Assembly (NCBI GenBank): GCA_937859105.1 | Contig: CALMAD010000468.1 | Location: 1-6,297 of the forward strand | Reading direction: 5' to 3' | Source: an uncultured Propionibacteriaceae bacterium | GTDB taxonomy: Bacteria > Actinomycetota > Actinomycetes > Propionibacteriales > Propionibacteriaceae | DNA: 6,297 nt | Notes under the pieces: generated by a model | Databases searched by the model: none | Told to the model about the DNA's origin: nothing | Seen by the model: only the letters and a program-made list of their open reading frames with translations | Position numbers and translations under genes: made by a program | In this document: piece by piece, positions 1 through 3,367 of the stretch | Layout: every line of letters starts with the position of its first letter | How positions within the stretch are numbered: position 1 is the stretch's first letter

Positions 1-1
1 G

Positions 2-532
2 GACGACGGGCGCGAGCTGCGGTTCGTCGACCAGCGCATGTTCGGCGGCCTGTCGCTCAGCCGCGGCGGCGCGGAGCTTCCGTCCGAGATCGCCCACATC
101 GGGCGCGACCTGTTCGACCCCGAGCTGGACGAGGCGGCCCTCGTCGCCCGCATCGCGGCCAAGCGGTCGGGCATCAAGCGGGTGCTGCTCGACCAGAGCG
201 TCACGTCGGGCATCGGCAACATCTACGCCGACGAGTCCCTGTGGCGCGCGGGCGTCCATTTCGCGACGCCGGCCGACGAGCTGCGGCCGGGCGAGATCGT
301 CTCCGTCCTGGACGCCGCCCGCGCCACGATGACCGCCGCGCTCGCGGCGGGCGGGACGTCGTTCGACGCCCTCTATGTGCACGTGAACGGGGAGTCGGGC
401 TACTTCGATCGCTCGCTGAACGTCTACGGGCGCGAAGACGAACCTTGCCCCCGCTGCGGGACGCCGATCGTGCGGGAGCACTTCACCAACCGCAGCTCGT
501 TCCGCTGCCCGCTCTGCCAGCGATTGCGCTGA
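2..532 (+). CDS. mutM: Formamidopyrimidine-DNA glycosylase, C-terminal part (5' end outside window)
   Basis: This is a base-excision repair enzyme of the Fpg/Nei family. It removes oxidised purines such as 8-oxoguanine and nicks the abasic site. The frame is open from base 2, giving 176 codons; the family is usually about 270-290 residues, so roughly 110 N-terminal residues lie outside, including the catalytic Pro1-Glu2. Visible are the FVDQRMFGGL segment at the end of the N-terminal domain, the helix-two-turn-helix DNA-binding core (LLDQSVTSGIGNIYADE, about 187-237), and a C-terminal zinc finger with four cysteines (codons at 446, 455, 506 and 515; C-x2-C-x16-C-x2-C). The NRSSF segment supplies the conserved finger arginine. 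The stop TGA is at 530-532. The gene converges with the minus-strand toxin-like gene, leaving only 25 bp between stops. Family identity is clear; an internal ATG at 38 is not the true start. Confidence 0.95.
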   Translation, partial: DDGRELRFVDQRMFGGLSLSRGGAELPSEIAHIGRDLFDPELDEAALVARIAAKRSGIKRVLLDQSVTSGIGNIYADESLWRAGVHFATPADELRPGEIVSVLDAARATMTAALAAGGTSFDALYVHVNGESGYFDRSLNVYGREDEPCPRCGTPIVREHFTNRSSFRCPLCQRLR

Positions 533-557
533 CAGAGGGCGGCCTGACGACATCTTG

Positions 558-743
558 CTAGTCGAGTAGCTTCAGAACCGACCTTCGAGCCTTCATGGCG
601 TGGATGATGAGCTGGTTTCCACTAATGAACTGCTTGGCCGGCATGTCGTCGTCAGGTTCACTCTCGAACGCCCGGCGCTCGGCCGCGTGGAGGATGTCTG
701 CTTCCGCGACGCCATGCTTCAGGGCCGAGAGGTTGATCCTCAT
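558..743 (-). CDS. Toxin-like protein of an RHH-antitoxin module, probably internally deleted
   Basis: This is a 61-residue ORF that begins inside the antitoxin stop (ATGA overlap, 740-743), so it is probably translationally coupled to it. The N-terminus (MRINLSALKHGVAEADILHA) and C-terminus (GNQLIIHAMKARRSVLKLL) look like the two ends of small BrnT/DUF4258-like toxins often paired with RHH antitoxins in actinobacteria. As I recall that family, about 80-90 residues are usual, with a central stretch (a leucine/valine-rich beta region after a phrase like LGPDRAG) between these ends. Here the central stretch is absent: an acidic segment (EPDDDMPAKQF) runs directly into the C-terminal part, with no frameshift. 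About 20-25 residues may be missing. The protein is probably an inactive remnant, though a naturally short variant cannot be excluded. No good Shine-Dalgarno sequence is visible upstream. Family assignment is from memory of the motifs and is tentative. Confidence 0.6.
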   Translation of the reverse strand: MRINLSALKHGVAEADILHAAERRAFESEPDDDMPAKQFISGNQLIIHAMKARRSVLKLLD

Positions 744-988
744 GCCACGTGGGCGCGAAGGATGTCACGGATGACGGCTGAGCGATTGGTTCCCTCGCGC
801 GCGGCGCGCGCTTCGATGGCGGAGAGCAGTGTGTCATCGATGCGGACGGGGACGACCCGCGCAGGGCCGTCGCCGTTGGGCTTGCGGCCGCGCTTGCGCA
901 ACTGCTCGATGTCGTAGCCACGCTTGGCCTCGTCGGCCCATGCCTGGATCATGTCCTCGGTGACGGGCTTGCCGTTGATGGTCTCCAC
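740..988 (-). CDS. Ribbon-helix-helix antitoxin/DNA-binding protein
   Basis: This 82-residue protein starts at GTG 988-986. The N-terminal part (VETINGKPVTEDMIQAWADE, then GYDIEQLRKRGRKP) matches the opening of actinobacterial antitoxins. The C-terminal half is a ribbon-helix-helix domain: a VVPVRIDD beta strand, then two helices (LLSAIEARAA and TNRSAVIRDILRAHV). Such antitoxins usually neutralise the partner toxin and repress their own operon. An ATG at 1078 has a strong Shine-Dalgarno sequence (AAAGGAG, 1087-1093) and would add 30 residues. I prefer GTG 988 because homologues begin at this point and because the extra 30 codons end in A/T half the time (15/30), unlike the real coding part. 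A TANNNT box at 995-1000 lies 6 nt upstream of the GTG, which fits leaderless initiation. The stop overlaps the downstream toxin-like start by 4 bp. Confidence 0.75.
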   Translation of the reverse strand: METINGKPVTEDMIQAWADEAKRGYDIEQLRKRGRKPNGDGPARVVPVRIDDTLLSAIEARAAREGTNRSAVIRDILRAHVA

Positions 989-994
989 GCATCG

Positions 995-1000
995 AGCGTA
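995..1000 (-). promoter_or_regulatory. Candidate -10 box for the antitoxin operon (leaderless)
   Basis: On the minus strand TACGCT (TANNNT) ends 6 nt before GTG 988. Transcription starting at the G of GTG would give a leaderless mRNA, which is common in actinobacteria. No convincing -35 element is visible at 16-18 bp. The call rests on spacing and the short motif only. Confidence 0.35.
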
Positions 1001-1040
1001 ATACGAAATAGGAGAGTGCGGAAGGGTAACTCCTGCGGCT

Positions 1041-1061
1041 CCGGACGCCGGACGCGTCCGG
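1041..1061. promoter_or_regulatory. Tandem 7-bp repeat plus 14-bp palindrome, candidate antitoxin operator
   Basis: CCGGACG occurs twice head to tail (1041-1047 and 1048-1054), followed by its inverted copy CGTCCGG (1055-1061). The last two units form the perfect palindrome CCGGACGCGTCCGG. The array lies about 40 bp upstream of the candidate antitoxin -10 box, in sequence that does not look coding. RHH antitoxins typically bind short repeated palindromic half-sites upstream of their own operon, so autoregulation is a reasonable inference. There is no direct evidence of binding. Confidence 0.4.
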
Positions 1062-1108
1062 GCATGCAAAGTAGGCATAAGTCGGGCTCCTTTGACGTCA
1101 GGGAATCA

Positions 1109-1137
1109 TGACCCCGCGGACTTCGCGTGGTTGGTCA
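1109..1137 (-). terminator. Candidate hairpin terminator at the tetR stop codon
   Basis: On the plus strand TGACC-CCGCG (1109-1118) pairs with CGTGG (1126-1130) and GGTCA (1133-1137). The result is a 10-bp stem (one G-T) with a 2-nt bulge and a 7-nt loop. The tetR stop codon (1135-1137) forms the base of the stem. No T-tract follows on the minus strand, which is common for actinobacterial terminators but weakens the call. It would separate tetR from the antitoxin operon 120 bp further on. Confidence 0.4.
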
Positions 1138-1698
1138 GGTCCTGGTTGCGATGCCCGGGAGAACCAGTTGGAGCCATCGTTGCCGGACGGCGTCTGGCTG
1201 GTCCGTCGGCGCGGTTGCCATGAGCAAGTAGATGTCTGCGACGGTCACTCCATCCCGGACGTCGCCGGCGCGCTGGCCCAGTCGGATCAGCTCGGCCACC
1301 GCGGCCGCCCCCCGCGCCTCGTCGGTGTGCTCGGCGGGATCGTCGACCCCGAGGGCTTCAGCCGCGACCTTCACCGCGTGGTTGTGGGCGATGGCCCCGG
1401 CCGCGCGTTTCAGAAAGGACCCAATCTCGTCGACGGCCTGCACCCCGGAGCGCGCCCGCGCGAGTGAACTCTCGGCGTCATCAGCGATCTCCCTGACATG
1501 CTCGGCGATCACGGCTGACACGAGATCAGCCTTTGTGGGGAAGTGCCGATAGAGGGTGCCCACGGCGACGCCTGCTGCCTGGGCGATGTCGTCCATGCCT
1601 GCGGCTGATCCCTGGGAGCCGATCTGTTCCCTGGCCGCCTTGAGAATCTTGCGCCGGTTACGGACGGCGTCCGCGCGCACCGGCCGAGCCTCGCTCAT
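1135..1698 (-). CDS. TetR/AcrR-family transcriptional regulator
   Basis: This is a 187-residue one-component repressor of usual length for the family. The N-terminal TetR DNA-binding domain is clear: helix 1 (RNRRKILKAAREQI, residues 13-26), then the helix-turn-helix and its following segment at about 36-60, with the typical GTLYRHFPTKADLV phrase (47-60). The C-terminal part (about 65-187) is the variable ligand-binding and dimerisation region, so the inducer cannot be read from sequence. The start ATG 1698 has a GAAAGG ribosome-binding site (1707-1712) 8 nt upstream. The gene is divergent from the SDR gene, with 100 bp between starts that hold a perfect palindrome. This layout usually means the regulator represses both its neighbour and itself. 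Family is certain; the target is inferred. Confidence 0.95.
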   Translation of the reverse strand: MSEARPVRADAVRNRRKILKAAREQIGSQGSAAGMDDIAQAAGVAVGTLYRHFPTKADLVSAVIAEHVREIADDAESSLARARSGVQAVDEIGSFLKRAAGAIAHNHAVKVAAEALGVDDPAEHTDEARGAAAVAELIRLGQRAGDVRDGVTVADIYLLMATAPTDQPDAVRQRWLQLVLPGIATRT

Positions 1699-1703
1699 CG
1701 GAA

Positions 1704-1730
1704 CCGCCTTTCGGCGAGGCTGCGCTCGCC
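1704..1730 (-). promoter_or_regulatory. tetR leader with two alternative hairpins around the ribosome-binding site
   Basis: Reading the tetR mRNA 5' to 3', strand 1 GGCGAG (1730-1725) can pair perfectly with strand 2 CTCGCC (1718-1713). Strand 2 can instead pair with strand 3 GGCGG (1708-1704) across a GAAA tetraloop (four Watson-Crick pairs plus one G-U). The second fold buries the Shine-Dalgarno GAAAGG (1712-1707); the first leaves it free. ATG follows 5 nt after strand 3. This could be a simple translational control element or a coincidence in GC-rich DNA. Confidence 0.3.
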
Positions 1731-1759
1731 TTGTATTAACGTGAACGATCGTTCATGAT
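1731..1759 (+). promoter_or_regulatory. Candidate SDR promoter enclosing the operator
   Basis: TTGTAT (1731-1736) and CATGAT (1754-1759) resemble -35 and -10 hexamers (4 of 6 each) with an ideal 17-bp spacer. The predicted start near 1766 would leave a leader of about 33 nt. The palindrome at 1742-1755 fills most of the spacer and touches the -10, which is where a repressor would block RNA polymerase. Assigned from motif similarity only. Confidence 0.4.
1742..1755. promoter_or_regulatory. TetR operator: perfect 14-bp palindrome
   Basis: TGAACGATCGTTCA is a perfect inverted repeat in the 100-bp divergent region between tetR and the SDR gene. Its length, symmetry and position are typical of TetR-family operators. 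A further TGAAC half-site at 1765-1769 forms a second, spaced inverted repeat with GTTCA at 1751-1755. The surrounding DNA is noticeably more AT-rich than the genes, as expected for a control region. Confidence 0.7.
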
Positions 1760-1786
1760 TATTGTGAACTGCCACTCATCTTATCT

Positions 1787-1792
1787 GGGAGA
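1787..1792 (+). promoter_or_regulatory. Ribosome-binding site of the SDR gene
   Basis: GGGAGA lies 6 nt before ATG 1799 and supports that start. Confidence 0.6.
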
Positions 1793-1798
1793 ATATCG

Positions 1799-2632
1799 AT
1801 GGTCAGCAAAGCCGCCCTCGTGACCGGGGCGTCCTCGGGGATCGGCGGGTCCACCGCTCGCAAACTCGCGAGCATCGGGTACACCGTCTACGGCGCCGCG
1901 CGCCGCACTGACCGCCTGCAAGAGCTCGTCTCCGACGGGATCATCCCGCTGGGGATGGACGTGACCGACGGCCAGTCGATGCAGGAGGGCGTCGCGCGGA
2001 TCATCGCTGACGCGGGCCGGATCGACGTGCTCGTCAACAACGCCGGGTACGGCTCCTACGGTGCCGTCGAGGACGTCGATATGGACGAGGCGCGGCGCCA
2101 ATTCGAGGTCAACGTGTTCGGCGCCATGAACCTGACCCGGTTGGTGCTGCCCCACATGCGGGCGCAGAAGTCGGGGACGATCGTGAACATCACCTCGATG
2201 GGCGGCAAGATCTACACCCCGCTGGGCGGCTGGTACCACGGCACGAAGTTCGCCCTCGAGGCGCTCAGCGACTGCCTGCGTCTGGAGGTCGCTCCGTTCG
2301 GCATCAATGTCGTCGTCATCGAGCCAGGCGGGATCGCGACGGAGTGGGGTGGTATCGCCGCCGCCAACCTGGAGAAGACGTCTGGCAGCGGCCCGTACAA
2401 GGCGCAGGCCGAGGCGGTGGCCAAGTCCCTGCGGTCCGAAGCGAACGCGAACCGCAACTCGCCGCCCTCGGTCATCTCCGACGCGATCGCCAAGGCCGTG
2501 ACCGCCAAGCGCCCCAAGACGCGGTATGCCGTGGGTTTCGGTGCCAAGCCGCTGATCGCTGCGGGTGCCCTGCTGTCCGATCGGCAGTTCGACGCTCTGA
2601 CCTCGCGGGCCACGGGGGTTCCTCGCTCCTGA
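1799..2632 (+). CDS. Classical short-chain dehydrogenase/reductase (SDR)
   Basis: This 277-residue cytosolic NAD(P)-dependent oxidoreductase has a Rossmann fold. Visible are the cofactor motif TGASSGIG (residues 9-16), the adjacent basic pair R35-R36 that suggests NADP(H) preference, D54 before VTD, NNAG (80-83), and the catalytic tetrad N105, S133, Y146 and K150 (Y-HGT-K). PGG (176-178) follows, closing the cofactor site. Length fits the classical SDR class, and the tail (LLSDRQFDALTSRATG) resembles many actinobacterial oxidoreductases of unknown substrate. The start is supported by GGGAGA 6 nt upstream. It is divergent from a TetR regulator and so is probably induced by a small molecule. 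The substrate cannot be inferred; no neighbouring pathway genes are present. Confidence 0.95.
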   Translation: MVSKAALVTGASSGIGGSTARKLASIGYTVYGAARRTDRLQELVSDGIIPLGMDVTDGQSMQEGVARIIADAGRIDVLVNNAGYGSYGAVEDVDMDEARRQFEVNVFGAMNLTRLVLPHMRAQKSGTIVNITSMGGKIYTPLGGWYHGTKFALEALSDCLRLEVAPFGINVVVIEPGGIATEWGGIAAANLEKTSGSGPYKAQAEAVAKSLRSEANANRNSPPSVISDAIAKAVTAKRPKTRYAVGFGAKPLIAAGALLSDRQFDALTSRATGVPRS

Positions 2633-2643
2633 GGCGGCCCCCA

Positions 2644-2688
2644 TGCGCGTGTGACGCGCCCTGACGTCGTGGGACGCGTCACCGCGCA
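2644..2688 (+). terminator. Strong hairpin terminator after the SDR gene
   Basis: It starts 12 bp after the SDR stop. TGCGCG (2644-2649) and GTGACGCG (2651-2658) pair with CGCGTCAC (2675-2682) and CGCGCA (2683-2688). This gives 14 base pairs with a single bulged T at 2650. Three more G-C pairs (2659-2661 with 2671-2673) can form across a bulged A at 2674. No T-tract follows, as is frequent in high-GC actinobacteria. It would insulate the SDR unit from gtrA-smc. Confidence 0.55.
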
Positions 2689-2794
2689 CTCCTTCGGTCA
2701 GGCGGGTCGCGCGTGCGCCGGGTGCGGGAGCCGTTCATGCGGACGTCTTCCGGTGTCCTCGCTGCCAGCTTCCGCACGGTAGGGTGCGGTTCTT
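2689..2794. other. Noncoding spacer between the SDR terminator and gtrA
   Basis: No ORF with convincing codon bias or protein similarity is seen in these 106 bp. Apart from the inverted repeat and -10-like box next to gtrA, I recognise nothing specific here. Confidence 0.5.
2772..2789 (+). promoter_or_regulatory. Inverted repeat overlapping a -10-like box upstream of gtrA-smc
   Basis: CCGCAC (2772-2777) and GTGCGG (2784-2789) form a perfect inverted repeat around GGTAGG. Inside it, TAGGGT (2780-2785) fits the TANNNT -10 pattern and ends 9 nt before GTG 2795, so transcription may start at or just before the codon. AGGG (2781-2784) could instead act as a weak Shine-Dalgarno sequence, 10 nt from the GTG. 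No clear -35 is visible. It may be an operator over the promoter, or chance. Confidence 0.35.
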
Positions 2795-3358
2795 GTGAAC
2801 CGTCTCGCCGCGCTGTTCAAGCGCTACCGGAACAGCCTCCAGGAGTTCGTGAAGTTCGGGCTCATCGGCGGCAGCGGGGTGCTGGTCAACATGGCCGTCT
2901 TCGCGGCCTGCAACAACGTGGCGATCCACTTCTTCAACAGCCACGAGTACGACGCGCTCATCTCCCTCGGCACGGGCGGCTACGCGGTCCGCAACTACGT
3001 GGCGTACAACGTCGTCGCGTTCGTGGTGGCGAACCTGTTCAACTTCGTGCTGAACCGGTACTGGACGTTCAAGCACGGCGGCCGCGCACCCTTCCTGAAG
3101 GAGTACGTGCCGTTCCTGGCCGTCGGCTTCGCGGCGAACCTGGTCGGCATCGTGATCCTGCAGTTGCTGATGAACCGCAACTCGCCGCTGTACCTGGGTT
3201 GGGACTTCTTCGTCGACGGCGCTCCGTTTTGGCGCCGCAGGGTCTACTGGGCTCAGTTGATCCAGATCATCCTCGTGATGCCGGTGAATTTCGTCGTCAA
3301 CAAGCTGTGGACGTTCCGCGCCGTGCGTCGTCGCCATGCGGAGAAGATCTCTGCCTAG
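2795..3358 (+). CDS. GtrA-family integral membrane protein
   Basis: This 187-residue protein is slightly longer than most GtrA-family proteins (about 120-160), mainly through a hydrophilic loop at about 43-66 and another at 127-149. Four membrane segments are apparent: about 18-42 (FVKFGLIGGSGVLVNMAVF), 67-88, 104-126 and 150-170. GtrA-like proteins are thought to move lipid-linked sugars across the membrane or assist cell-surface polysaccharide synthesis; the substrate here is unknown. The diagnostic phrase N-F-x-x-N-[RK]-x-W-T-F occurs at the ends of helix 2 (83-92) and helix 4 (165-174). Start GTG 2795 is the first codon giving the usual basic N-terminus before helix 1. It ends 9 bp before smc, in the same frame, suggesting cotranscription. 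Cytoplasmic basic tails (RRRHAEK) follow the positive-inside rule. Confidence 0.9.
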   Translation: MNRLAALFKRYRNSLQEFVKFGLIGGSGVLVNMAVFAACNNVAIHFFNSHEYDALISLGTGGYAVRNYVAYNVVAFVVANLFNFVLNRYWTFKHGGRAPFLKEYVPFLAVGFAANLVGIVILQLLMNRNSPLYLGWDFFVDGAPFWRRRVYWAQLIQIILVMPVNFVVNKLWTFRAVRRRHAEKISA

Positions 3359-3367
3359 AGTGGCCGC

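Noticed and set aside
518..531. Small hairpin CAGCG-ATTG-CGCTG over the fpg stop codon as a terminator
   Set aside because: Only 5 bp with no T-tract, and likely by chance in GC-rich DNA.
1093..1100. Palindrome TGACGTCA near the start region of the minus-strand antitoxin operon
   Set aside because: Only 8 bp, and partly overlapping the Shine-Dalgarno of the rejected start. A related TGACGTC occurs in the 2644-2688 hairpin loop, but there is no pattern to support a shared site.
1050..2680. GGACGCGTC at 1050-1058 and 2672-2680 as direct repeats flanking an inserted element
   Set aside because: 9 bp of common GC-rich sequence. Both copies lie inside separate palindromes/hairpins and do not bracket a sensible unit.
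1781..2689. Minus-strand open frame opposite the SDR gene
   Set aside because: Arg/Gly/His/Asp-rich translation with no family resemblance. The plus-strand SDR has all catalytic motifs.
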